A stretch of 64,000 bases of DNA. Origin: Vandiemenella viatica (lineage: Eukaryota; Arthropoda; Insecta; Orthoptera; Morabidae). Below are positions 1 to 11,334 of the stretch, piece by piece. The stretch spans positions 65,878,531-65,942,530 of the forward strand of contig CM061918.1 in NCBI GenBank assembly GCA_031002005.1. Direction: 5' to 3'. The notes beneath the pieces are model-generated. The model did no database searches and was not told the origin of the DNA. It saw only the letters and a list, made by a program, of their open reading frames with translations. Every line of letters begins with the position of its first letter. The stretch's first letter is position 1. The position numbers and the translations under genes are program-made.

Positions 1-159
1 CCCGGAAGGGGATGCGAACTGACGTCCTCCCAAAAGCATGGACAGGAGCACTGTTCTGAGAAGTTAGTGACTCAACAAAGGTCCTGTCTTTCACTCAGAA
101 GGTTCCTGATGTCATGTATCTACTTTTGTTTAACTTATCGATGGCTCGTATGTAATAAG

Positions 160-1645
160 TAAAGACCGGATTATATGCAACACAAAAAGCTAACAATATA
201 CATGAAAAATGCTTAAATTATGCATGAAAAGTGTAGGGCCGGCGCGAGGAATTTGGGGCTCAGGGTAAAATGGGGGACAATGGGCAGATTCTTGGCTTCA
301 TGGCCTGATGGCCCCTACAGCCGGTGATCGGGGGACCCTTCAGCCGATGTGCCCGGGTACTTTTGACCTGCTTTCTCCTCCCCCCCCCCTCCAAACTCGG
401 TGATGGAAAAGTGTCAAAAACTGTCAAAATATACAACTATATATAATATAAAACCAGTAATTTTAAATTTTTTATTTCAAAATCGGCATGCAATTAGTAA
501 GTAAAAGAATAACAGATTTATAAATTTGATAATTATTTAACTCCGTTTTTCTTTTTCAAATGTAAACAATCTGGTACCATTCCAAAAATTTAATGGTTAG
601 ATTGTTTCTTCAATCTCTCAAAATATTTTTATAAGTGAATATGGACCGTTCTGCATTCACTGATGTAACTGGGGAGTATTTGAAATTGGGTATGGTGTTA
701 GCAGTAATTGTTTCTGGAAAAAATTCACATGTCCCATTGCTGAAACTATCAATTTGACACAAATGTTCAAAACCCAGGTTATTGTTCAAAATATTTTTAA
801 ACTTAATTTTAAGTATTTTTTTTTTTATTTTTTTTTTTTTTTAGGATTTCATTCCTCCCAGCTGAAGGCTGGAAGGTGGGCTCCTGGAGTCATGAAGACT
901 CTTTACAGCCTACTAATCTACGGGGAGGGAAGGGGGATGGAAGTCAGCCATGGCCTTGTAGGGTACCATCCCAGTCAGGATGGCCGGGCGTGATTTAACC
1001 CCGCCCTCCCGAATCTCAGGTAGTAGTGCAGTTTCACACTACTCCAGAGTCGGTGACTTTAAGCTGGAATACCTCTGGCAATGTGGATTTTATTCATTAA
1101 CTGAATAGATTTTCAATGTAAAACCTTGAGTTTTATGCTTTTTAATACTCTCAGGTATGTGGAAGAAATGAATGCTAATCATAACTATGGTTTTAATATT
1201 AGAATAATTGTTAAATTCTTCCTTGTACTGACAAACTGTCATAGCCTCTCCACTGTCAAGGTCATTTATTACTCCTTTAATTGTCTCGAAATGTTCATTG
1301 GAAAACATTACAGCTTCAAGTACGTCACCCATCGAGTTACCACTGATTCATTTTTTTTTTAATTATCGATTTCATTGTTGATGAAATCAGTTTATTTACA
1401 TTCCAAATGTGGATCGTAGTTCCTCAGCGAGTCATCGTAGACTAACAACAGTGGTGCTAGTAGGTTCTGCTGTCTACAACATAAGATTTTATTTATTAAT
1501 TAGATACTGTACAAAAAAATATTATAAATATTGCAAAAATAAGCATCATTACTAGATTTTAGATAAAATATGCAATAACCGGTAAAAATGGGCTTAATAT
1601 GTAAATGCATATGCAAGCATGCAAATACGTATAATCTGGTCTCCA
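160..1645. mobile_element. hAT-like element with 8-bp target duplication, no transposase
   Basis: The element begins TAAAGACCGGATTATATGCA and ends with the inverted form TGGAGACCAGATTATACGTA (imperfect terminal inverted repeat). It is flanked on both sides by GTAATAAG (152-159 and 1646-1653). An 8-bp duplication is the hAT superfamily signature. The 1.49-kb interior has no transposase-like reading frame, so this is a non-autonomous or decayed copy. It holds a C-run near 375, AT-rich DNA, and a possible SINE at 815-1080. The short ORFs inside look like chance. Confidence 0.7.
815..1080 (-). repeat. Possible minus-strand retrosequence with A tail
   Basis: A T-rich run (about 815-842) is followed by about 230 bp of clearly more GC-rich DNA inside an AT-rich element. 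Read on the minus strand this is a GC-rich body ending in poly(A), the layout of a SINE or processed transcript. I do not see a convincing pol III box pair or a target duplication, so the identity is open. Confidence 0.3.
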
Positions 1646-1653
1646 GTAATAAG

Positions 1654-2027
1654 CATGGATCACTATTTTGTTGCCTTCAGCTAATCATGCTACTCGATCC
1701 TTTGCTACCAATTTAATTTGGGTTCCTTTGAAGGCGTACGATGAGCCGGTTTATCGTCTATAATGACAGCTCGATAATTTCTCTGGGCGCGTTGTTTTCT
1801 CCGCGATGAGCGTCTCTGGTCGGTAAGGAACGGCCAGGGACTTTCTCCCAGGGAAAAGAGTTCCGTCTTCGGCCGCACCTACATGCCGCGCATCTTCTCA
1901 GCACTCCAAACCGCTCTGCCGATAAAGCTATGTCAGGTATCGTCAGGTCATCCTACCATATTCAAGCAAGCTCGTGATCATTGTTTATATAGCCCAGTTA
2001 CCTCACATGCCTTCAACACCTTCTCTT
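1654..2027. other. No recognisable feature
   Basis: This roughly 370-bp spacer between the hAT-like element and the direct-repeat pair holds no reading frame or repeat I can name. Confidence 0.4.
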
Positions 2028-2767
2028 ATACAGGGTGCGATACCTTGTAGATATAGGACTTTCACCTCACCATTGTGTCCCGATCAGCTAAGCTAATTAT
2101 TAAATGAAATAACAAGATATCATTCGATACCTACAACTGGCATCACTCAGAGGTGAAGATTTTAAGAGGAGATGGAGAATATCAAACCGATTCCAGAAAT
2201 ACATTATGGTAAACTTCATGGATAAGTAGTAGGAGAGGTTCAAGAAATGAAAGAATACATGGCAGATACTTGGAGGAAAACATTTATTCAATTTCATTAT
2301 GTTACAGGATCTTCCACTATTACTTTCGATGTGCGCATACACCGTCGGACCAAAAATTGGCAGATACGGTTGAAAACACAGGGGTTTTCTTATATATCAG
2401 CAGCAGATCAATCGATTCTTGCAACCAGATCCATTTTGGAATCAACAGGTGTTTCACGCAGAAAATATTTAAGTACATGCCTCATACAAAGAAACTAAGG
2501 AGAGCATTGGGGCCAGGCAACCGGTCCACCACGCCCACGCGCTCCCATGAACAGTGCCGCCTAGCGACAACAGTTACGTTTCCGGTGATGGAAAATTCCT
2601 AATCATTTTGATATTTCGCATTTCCTCTTAAAGTTTGTACCTTTATTTATGCGATACCCTATAGATCTAGGACTTTCACCTCACCATTATGTCCCAATCA
2701 GCTGAGCTAATAATCAAATGAAATCACAAGATATCATTCGATACCTACAACTAGCATAACTCTGCGA
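2028..2767. repeat. Pair of about 115-bp direct repeats around 0.5 kb
   Basis: The segment at about 2036-2145 recurs at about 2649-2757 in the same orientation. Shared blocks include TAGGACTTTCACCTCACCAT and AAGATATCATTCGATACCTA. The two copies are roughly 90% alike by eye and enclose about 500 bp with no recognisable protein. This could be a very small LTR-type (TRIM-like) element or two copies of one repeat. I see no primer-binding site. Confidence 0.4.
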
Positions 2768-2929
2768 AACTTTTATATGTCTATCAGACCAGTCATTAAT
2801 GGTTTTTTTAGACTAGAATTCATGCAGAAATTGTTTCTTAACTACAATGTGAATCCTATCAAGAGCAACGATAAACGTTTCGACCTATATGATGGAACCT
2901 AACTACTTTCGCCATGCGAGGCATTGCAG

Positions 2930-3118
2930 CAGTACTGGATTAACCACGTAGCAGGAGGTAGCAAATACTACGGGCCTCGCATCTTCTGGGGGGCCTCGCG
3001 CCTTCTGGGGGGCCTCGCACCTCCTATTGGGGCCCTAGTGCCTAGGCTAGATGGGCGACCTTTTTTTTTCCCCCGGATGGCATTTTTACGGGCCCCGCCC
3101 TGTCTTAATCCAGACCTG
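2930..3118. mobile_element. Small hAT MITE (189 bp)
   Basis: The ends are CAGTACTGGATTAA and, inverted, CAGGTCTGGATTAA. The flanks are CATTGCAG (2922-2929) and GATTGCAG (3119-3126), an 8-bp duplication with one difference. The interior repeats GGGCCTCGC three to four times. CAG ends plus an 8-bp duplication fit hAT; there is no coding capacity. Confidence 0.7.
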
Positions 3119-3257
3119 GATTGCAGTGGAAAATAATTCAACAGCCCTAACTTTACTTGCGGGCAATGAACGCAGTTTTACGTTTCAGAGACTTCTTATT
3201 ATCTGTTAGGTTCTGACTCGTTTAAATAAACAGAAAAATTTAACTAATATAAACAAA

Positions 3258-6200
3258 TCTTATATATATATAAAAATAGACGGGTTTTTTCCTATATTTC
3301 ACTTTTCAGCCACCACTACCTAGCACAGATCACTGATGTTTGTGGGTGGAAGTAGCATGGAGTTTCCTGTCGTGCACAACGTTGGCCGAATGCCGATAGC
3401 TGTGGGGATGTGGGAGATATAATGATTAAAGTTGGTCAGTGCAGGGCGCTTTCATATTTCGACCAAAAATTCGTATCTCCGTACACTTCTCTTTCCTGCC
3501 ACAACTACATAACATAGAGCTTTGGTGTTTGTGTGTGGTAGTAGAATCGTCTTTCCTGTCGTGCACTATGGTTGTTAGATGTCGGTAGCTATGGGGGTGT
3601 GGGAGATATGGGGGTTGAAAGTGGTCGACCTGTGGCAATTTCATACTTCTGCCAAAGACAAAAGTGTCAAGGTGTATCACTTTTCAGCGAAAACTATAGA
3701 TCACAGATAACTGGCGTTTGTGTGTAGTAGTAGCACAAAGTCACCTTTCGATCACAACAGCGGCCGAATTTCAGAAACTGTGGTTGTGTGGGAGATATGG
3801 TGGTTGTAAGTGGCCGACCAAGAATATTTTTGTATTTCGACTGTCTCCGCATATGTCACTTTTCTGCCACAACTACATAGCATAGAGCATTGGTGTTTGT
3901 GTTTGGTAGTAGAATCATATCTCATGTAGTGCACTATGGTTGTTAGATGTCGGTAGCTATGGGGATGTGGGAGAAATGGGGGTTGAAAGTGATCGACCTT
4001 TGGCAATTTCATACTTCTGCCAAAGACAAAAGTGTCATGGTGTATCACTTTTCAGCGAAAACTATAGATCACAGATAACTGGCGTTTGTGTGTAGTAGTA
4101 GCACAGAGTCACCTTTCGATCACAACAGCGGCCGAATTTCAGAAACTGTGGTTGTGTGGTAGATACGGTGGTTGTAAGTGGCCGACCAAGGATATTTTCG
4201 TATTTCGACTGTCTCCGCATATGTCACTTTTCTGCCACAACTACATAGCATAGAGCATTGGTGTTTGTGTTTGGTAGTAGAATCATATCTCATGTAGTGC
4301 ACTATGGTTGTTAGATGTCGGTAGCTATGGAGGTGTGGGAGATATGGGGGTTGAAAGTGATCGACCTGTGGCAATTTCATACTTCTGCCAAAGACAAAAG
4401 TGTCATGGTGTATCACTTTTCAGCGAAAACTATAGATCACAGATAACTGGCGTTTGTGTGTAGTAGTAGCACAAAGTCACCTTTCGATCACAACAGCGGC
4501 CGAATTTCAGAAACTGTGTTACTGTGGTAGATATGGTGGTTGTAAGTGGCCGACCAAGGATATTTTCGTATTTCGACTTTCTCCGCATATGTCACTTTTC
4601 TGCCACAACTACATAGCATAGAGCATTGCTGTTTGTGTTTGGTAGTAGAATCATATCTCATGTAGTGCACTATGGTTGTTAGATGTCTGTAGCTATGGGG
4701 ATGTGGGAGAAATGGGGGTTGAAAGTGATCGACCTTTGGCAATTTCATACTTCTGCCAAAGACAAAAGTGTCATGGTGTATCACTTTTCAGCGAAAACTA
4801 TAGATCACAGATAACTGGCGTTTGTGTGTAGTAGTAGCACAGAGTCACCTTTCGATCACAACAGCGGCCGAATTTCAGAAACTGTGGTTGTGTGGTAGAT
4901 ACGGTGGTTGTAAGTGGCCGACCAAGGATATTTTCGTATTTCGACTGTCTCCGCATATGTCACTTTTCTGCCACAACTACATAGCATAGAGCATTGGTGT
5001 TTGTGTTTGGTAGTAGAATCATATCTCATGTAGTGCACTATGGTTGTTAGATGTCGGTAGCTATGGAGGTGTGGGAGATATGGGGGTTGAAAGTGATCGA
5101 CCTGTGGCAATTTCATACTTCTGCCAAAGACAAAAGTGTCATGGTGTATCACTTTTCAGCGAAAACTATAGATCACAGATAACTGGCGTTTGTGTGTAGT
5201 AGTAGCACAAAGTCACCTTTCGATCACAACAGCGGCCGAATTTCAGAAACTGTGGTTGTGTGGGAGATATGGTGGTTGTAAGTGGCCGACCAAGAATATT
5301 TTCGTATTTCGACTGTCTCCGCATATGTCACTTTTCTGCCACAACTACATAGCATAGAGCATTGGTGTTTGTGTTTGGTAGTAGAATCATATCTCATGTA
5401 GTGCACTATGGTTGTTAGATGTCTGTAGCTATGGGGATGTGGGAGAAATGGGGGTTGAAAGTGATCGACCTGTGGCAATTTCATACTTCTGCCAAAGACA
5501 AAAATGTCATGGTGTATCACTTTTCAGCGAAAACTATAGATCACAGATAACTGGCGTTTGTGTGTAGTAGTAGCACAAAGTCACCTTTCGATCACAACAG
5601 CGGCCGAATTTCAGAAACTGTGGTTGTGTGGGAGATATGGTGGTTGTAAGTGGCCGACCAAGAATATTTTCGTATTTCGACTGTCTCCGCATATGTCACT
5701 TTTCTGCCACAACTACATAGCATAGAGCATTGGTGTTTGTGTTTGGTAGTAGAATCATATCTCATGTAGTGCACTATGGTTGTTAGATGTCGGTAGCTAT
5801 GGGGATGTGGGAGAAATGGGGGTTGAAAGTGATCGACCTGTGGCAATTTCATACTTCTGCCAAAGACAAAAGTGTCATGGTGTATCACTTTTCAGCGAAA
5901 ACTATAGATCACAGTTAACTGGCGTTTGTGTGTAGTAGTAGCACAGAGTCACCTTTCGATCACAACAGCGGCCGAATTTCAGAAACTGTGTTACTGTGGT
6001 AGATATGGTGGTTGTAAGTGGCCGACCAAGGATATTTTCGTATTTCGACTGTCTCCGCATATGTCACTTTTCTGCCACAACTACATAGCATAGAGCATTG
6101 GTGTTTGTGTTTGGTAGTAGAATCGTATCTCATGTAGTGCACTATGGTTGTTAGATGTCGGTAGCTATGGAGGTGTGGGAGATATGGGGGTTGAAAGTGA

Positions 6201-7710
6201 TCGACCTGTGGCAATTTCATACTTCTGCCAAAGACAAAAGTGTCATGGTGTATCACTTTTCAGCGAAAACTATAGATCACAGATAACTGGCGTTTGTGTG
6301 TAGTAGTAGCACAAAGTCACCTTTCGATCACAACAGCGGCCGAATTTCAGAAACTGTGGTTGTGTGGGAGATATGGTGGTTGTAAGTGGCCGACCAAGAA
6401 TATTTTCGTATTTCGACTGTCTCCGCATATGTCACTTTTCTGCCACAACTACATAGCATAGAGCATTGGTGTTTGTGTTTGGTAGTAGAATCATATCTCA
6501 TGTAGTGCACTATGGTTGTTAGATGTCGGTAGCTATGGGGATGTGGGAGAAATGGGGGTTGAAAGTGATCGACCTGTGGCAATTTCATACTTCTGCCAAA
6601 GACAAAAGTGTCATGGTGTATCACTTTTCAGCGAAAACTATAGATCACTGATAACTGGCGTTTGTGTGTAGTAGTAGCACAGAGTCACCTTTCGATCACA
6701 ACAGCGGCCGAATTTCAGAAACTGTGGATGTGTGGTAGATACGGTGGTTGTAAGTGGCCGACCAAGGATATTTTCGTATTTCGACTGTCTCCGCATATGT
6801 CACTTTTCTGCCACAACTACATAGCATAGAGCATTGGTGTTTGTGTTTGGTAGTAGAATCGTATCTCATGTAGTGCACTGTGGTTGTTAGATGTCGGTAG
6901 CTATGGAGGTGTGGGAGATATGGGGGTTGAAAGTAATCGACCTGTGGCAATTTCATACTTCTGCCAAAGACAAAAGTGTCATGGTGTATCACTTTTCAGC
7001 GAAAACTATAGATCACAGATAACTGGCGTTTGTGTGTAGTAGTAGCACAAAGTCACCTTTCGATCACAACAGCGGCCGAACTTCAGAAACTGTGGTTGTG
7101 TGGGAGATATGGTGGTTGTATGTGGCCGACCAAAGATATTTTCGTATTTCGACGAAAGGCATGCGTCTCCGCAGATTTCACTTTTCTGCCACGACTACAT
7201 AGCATGGAGCATTGGTGTTTATGTGTGGTAGTAGAATCGTGTTTGTTGTCGTGCACTATGGTTGTTAGATGTCTGTAGCTATGGGGGTGTGGAAGATATG
7301 GGGGATGAAAATGGTCGACCTGCGGTAATTTCATATTTCTGCCAAAGACGCATGTGTCACGGTGTATCACTTTTAAGTGAAAACTATCAATCGCAGATCA
7401 CTGGCGTTTGTGTGTGGTTGTAACACAGAGTCTCCCATCGATCACAACGTTGGCCGAAATTCGGTAACTGTGGGAGTGTGTGAGATATGGTGTTTGAAAT
7501 TGGTCGATCATGAATATTTTCGTATTTCATCCAAAGACTTGTGTGTATCCGTAAATTTTACTTTGCTGCCGGAACTACATAGAGCTGAAGACTGGTATTT
7601 GTGTGTGGTAATAGTATGAAGTCTCCCATCGTGCACTATGGTGGTTAGATGTCTATAGCTGTCTATATGAATTCTTTACAATCACGAACGAAGTCGTGGG
7701 TACCAGCTAG
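3258..7710 (+). mobile_element. Non-autonomous Helitron-like element carrying a satellite array
   Basis: The left end is A|TCTTATATATATA, the 5'-TC type of start seen on many insect Helitrons. The right end has a hairpin with stem CACGA/TCGTG and a 6-nt loop (7683-7698). Eight bases later comes CTAG (7707-7710) followed by T. This matches Helitron rules: 5' TC, a subterminal 3' hairpin, CTRR, insertion between A and T, and no duplication or inverted ends. There is no Rep/helicase reading frame. Nearly the whole interior is the 368-bp tandem array, so mobilisation would depend on a helper element. Family knowledge supports Helitrons carrying internal tandem repeats; linking this array to transposition is an inference. 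Confidence 0.72.
3297..7665. repeat. 368-bp higher-order satellite array, about 12 units
   Basis: Units recur at exactly 368 bp between about 3690 and 7030, with more diverged units at both ends. Each unit contains two related monomers of about 180-188 bp. One starts CACTTTTCAGCGAAAACTAT, the other CACTTTTCTGCCACAACTAC. They share words such as GTTTGTGT, GTAGTAG, GTGGGAGA and GGTTG, so the unit is a dimeric higher-order repeat. Each unit gives an open minus-strand frame of 98 codons. These should not be annotated as genes: the period is not a multiple of three and the frames differ only by satellite variation. Confidence 0.95.
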
Positions 7711-7819
7711 TATTAATATGAAAATGTATGGATTTCTTCTTATATATCCCAGTGATTGCTAAAGTTTACAATTCTTGATTTAATCATTTCTATGTATTAA
7801 CTTCTATATCTCGGCAGAC

Positions 7820-8130
7820 AGTATATATACAAAGATAGATCAAAAACAAACCAGACCTTTCGTAAGAACTCTTTACTGGTTAGTTCTAATTTTTTTCCTA
7901 CATTGCCTACACATTTTTCCCCCATCGCAAAGAAAGTTATTTAATTCCAACTTCTTAGCAATAAGCCTTGTACTTCATCATCAAAAAATTTCATTCCACC
8001 TAAACATTTTTGATGGATCATGGGTCCTAACAAATGACAGTCATATCGTGACAAATCTGGATTGGGGGGAGGGTGATCCACAGCTGACAAGTGTAATTCT
8101 TGAATTTTGTTTCAAGAGCACTGTGGATCT
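7820..8130 (-). pseudogene. mariner/Tc1 transposase remnant (C-terminal part)
   Basis: Minus-strand translation contains VDHPPPNPDLSRYDCHL followed by LGGMKFFDDEVQ and, after a stop, FFAMGEKCVGNVGKK. This order matches the end of mariner-type transposases: the HPPYSPDL-x-x-x-D region carrying the third catalytic aspartate, then the LGG-x-x-F-DDEVQ and FF-x-x-GI-x-KL-x-x-RW-x-KC blocks. Stops and frame changes make it a pseudogene. I cannot see terminal repeats around it. It is a different family from the mariner at 29.7-30.9 kb. Confidence 0.6.
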
Positions 8131-9359
8131 GAGCCTTAGCAGGATGCTGAAATTCAGGATTTAGTGTGTTTTACACCGATAAGCCTCTCTAAAGCCGCGT
8201 TCCCACGATCTCTTCTAATGGATGTGAGACGGGACGCGACGAATACTCAACAACACACCATGGGAACAGGGCCGCCTCTGCTAGCGGAGATGAGATGCAG
8301 CTACCCTCTCTGTGTCGGTAAGCATCACAGACGTGTGTAGTGGTGCGCTGTTGTCATCAGTTTGCAGCAGCGGTGCGCACGCATTCTGTTGCTGTAAAGT
8401 ACTCTGTGTTAAACGACACTAGGCAACGTGGTGGGGAGGTGGCGGCGAGGTAAGTGAGGGCTAATCTGTGGCACGCGCTCATCCCTACACTTCGGCTAAG
8501 GCCGGTCGTCCACTGCAAGCGTATTTGAGCAACTAACAGGTCTCGTGTAGTCGTGCATGTCGGTGTGACTGATCCCAATACACAGAACGTTACTGAACAG
8601 CGTCCACTGCAAGCGATCTTGAGAGACCCATTGTAGCTGACAACAGGTGACGAACGACTGATCCTACCGGAGTTGGATTAATCGCTTGTTGTAGCCATTA
8701 CGTATTGTATGCTCCACGTTCCTTTTCGTGTATACAGCCGTTTTTCTTCGTTTTACCCCTCAATATGGGTAGTGAGAAATTAATCGGTGCCGTATATGAG
8801 AAAACACCGTTGTGATATATGAGAGACAAGTGGTACTACTCACGTGATATTCAGCGTAAACTGTGGGGAAAAAGTTGCAGAAGAAATGGGTAATAAAGAT
8901 GGTAGGAAATTTGGACAAGTCTAATGTCATAGGTACTTTAAAATTTATACCCTGCATACAATTTAATAATATTTTTTGAGATTGCGATATTTATGATTAC
9001 TCTACAATTACATTTAAATTATGATACATATATAAAGTATACCCAATAGCTGCATTATAACACTAAGTACACGTGCTAAAAAATATCTATAAAATTCTTT
9101 TTCTTTAAAGAATATTTGCATTCTTTAGAAAGTATTTCCGACAAGATTACGGAGTTCACGACTTGATGTAATCATTCCTTTCGCATGTATCGCAATGCAA
9201 TCTTATACTATTTTAAGAAGTTCAATCGCATATTGCCTGATGCTGTGTCATTATGTAACTGTACTCGCATATTTGTGGTTTAATTAACTTTCCTTGCAAG
9301 CCAATATAGCGTAGAAGACTGCAAACATATTAGATAGAAAGAAAAGTAGCTAAATGTTC

Positions 9360-10110
9360 TTTATGATTATAAGATGGGACAAAATTGTTTGCTGAAAGCT
9401 TGAAGTGTAAATAACTTGGCATAACATTTGATACTAAACTCAACTGGGCAGAACACACTAGGCAGGTAGTAGGAAAAGGTTACAAAATCCTTCATTTAGT
9501 GAAGAGGGTGATGAGAGAGTGTATCAGAGAAAATAGGGAATTGGATTACAAAACATTAGCCATTAGCACACCGTTGCTTGAATATGGTGCTGTAGTTTGG
9601 GATCCCAATTTTGGGTATCGAATATAAGAATTAGAACGAGTGTAAAGAATAGCAGCTATATTTGTTTTGTGTAAAAACCCAGCCAGTAATTGATGTGATA
9701 AAGGAGCTGGATTGGGAGAGAGAGTGCTGGGATTGTACAAAGAATAAGTTAGTGATGGAGCTTGGGAGGATATTGGTCGAAGAATTAAGAATAGTACATG
9801 GAAGGGAAAATATGACTATGACCACAAGCTGGCACTAGATTTCACACATAGGAGAGTAGGATTTTTTTTTATTTTTTAAATTTTTTATACGAGCGTCTGG
9901 AGCTGCAATAAATTACCAAGTGATGAATATTTTATAAAAAAAACGCTGAAGGAAATTAAAATTCGTAAATCACAAAAGTAGATGGGAAAGGAATTTAAAC
10001 ACACAAAGGATATAAAAATAATAATAATAAAAAAAATATTAAGAAAGTGGTAGTTAGATGACTAGGGAAATTGCCACCGGAGCATACGCTCCATCGCAAT
10101 TAATCATCAA
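9360..10110 (+). pseudogene. CR1-like LINE 3' remnant
   Basis: Translated pieces read YLGITFDTKLNWAEHTR, then PLLEYGAVVWDPN, then LERV and KYDYDHKLALDF. These are the post-polymerase region typical of CR1/Jockey-type reverse transcriptases (YLG, LEYG-x-x-VWDP). The frame has stops and small shifts. The 3' end carries AAATTGCCACCGGAGCATAC and an AATT-rich tail, the same terminus seen at 17.6, 21.4, 29.3 and 31.75 kb. No 5' half is present here. Confidence 0.7.
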
Positions 10111-10676
10111 TTCAATTCAATATATTAATCATTCAAATACTAGGTATACTACTGAACCGAGGGAACTGAAAAGAAATGTGAAATCTCCAGAGGGGCTTCT
10201 GGACAAGATAACTGGCAAGATACCAAAGGTAATTTGGGACATGGAGTCAATTCACCTTCTTCCAAACTTTGAGCACCAGTGCAATAAATTCGTAACGCTC
10301 CAATCGATCCGTTCAGTCATGAACAGTTGGATTCCACACTACTGTCACTACCCAGACTAAGCGCAAACAAATGCATCATAGCATTTCTGACAAACAGTTT
10401 CTTGAAATCGAAAGAGCAAAATTACAATTATTAGCAGTGCCGCTTAGGGAGATAGTAATAATGAGTTTTCGCAATGTACTCCCAGTTCTGAAGAACGTTC
10501 CTCTTCATAGGGAACTGGCAGTTTGGAATAAACTAGAGAAAGTTTTTACTGATAAGGACTCACGTCCAACATCCCCACACGCACTTTTTCCATATTCATC
10601 GCCCTGGTCCATGTCTGACGCACTGAACAATAGATTACTAACCAGTTGAACCGGAAGTCGCTGTTCACTCCTACCC

Positions 10677-10708
<32 letters not shown>
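10111..10708 (+). repeat. Unidentified segment ending in about 27 A residues
   Basis: About 600 bp of unrecognised sequence ends in a pure A run at about 10682-10708. This suggests a retrotransposed copy of an RNA, either a processed pseudogene or a LINE tail. Two short ORFs (10058-10360 and 10371-10649) resemble nothing I know. No target duplication was confirmed. Confidence 0.3.
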
Positions 10709-10856
10709 CACTGCATTGGTCGAGTATCTGGTAAGGAATGTAAACAGTTTTGTTTCTATTTTAGTTTAGTTAGTAAAATTTTAAGAAATTATTATTATTA
10801 GTTGATGCAATTAGACCTATAAAGATCATGCAAAACGAAATTATTATTATTATTTG

Positions 10857-11060
10857 TTTCTGGCTTTTCACCTCGTTAACGTCGAGGTCATTAGAGGCGG
10901 GAAGGGACTGGGGGTAAGGAATCCGGCCATGACCGTTTGAAGGAACCATTTCGGTATTCATCTGGAGTGATTCGGATGGCCGGACGATGATTTGTAGGTG
11001 AGATTTTCCTAATGAATTCCGGTTTTCTAACACTGAGTTAATCCAACAATAACGATTTCT
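10857..11060 (-). repeat. SINE body fragment (SINE-1 family)
   Basis: CCTCGTTAACGTCGAGGTCA, GCGGGAAGGGACTG and CCGGCCATGACCGTTTGAAG are the reverse complement of the body of the SINE at 53.82-54.07 kb. The tRNA-like head is missing or replaced near 11060. Confidence 0.6.
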
Positions 11061-11334
11061 ACGAAGAGTCTTCAGGCAGGGACTTTCCAAAAATAAGTTG
11101 TATCTGCATCCATTTCACAAAATTTTGAAACTCTTAAAATATTCGCACCAAATCACTGGCACAACTGTTAGCCGCGAGAGACGCGGTCAGGAACTGCTGC
11201 AACAATCATAGTCGCGCGACTCAGTCGGCTATAGTGGTCGCCCTCAGTCGCTCCCTGTCACCCCACTCAAAGTCGTATATAGTTGCTTGAGTTGTTGATC
11301 GCTCAAATACGCTTGCAGTGGACGACCAGCCTAA

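Larger units (their letters stand above)
8500..11331. mobile_element. Inner TAA-flanked TIR element (2.8 kb), Harbinger-like
   Basis: The left end GGCCGGTCGTCCACTGCAAG and the right end (inverted) GGCTGGTCGTCCACTGCAAG continue matching through GCGTATTTGAGC, with one mismatch in 31 bp. Flanks are TAA at 8497-8499 and 11332-11334. The right TAA is also the left flank of the next element. The interior contains a CR1-like LINE remnant, an A-tailed segment and a SINE fragment, but no transposase. Confidence 0.75.

Noticed and set aside
3752..6992. Nine nearly identical 98-codon minus-strand ORFs in tandem
   Set aside because: They are shadows of the 368-bp satellite. The period is not a multiple of three, variation is not codon-like, and the flanking diverged units break the frame.
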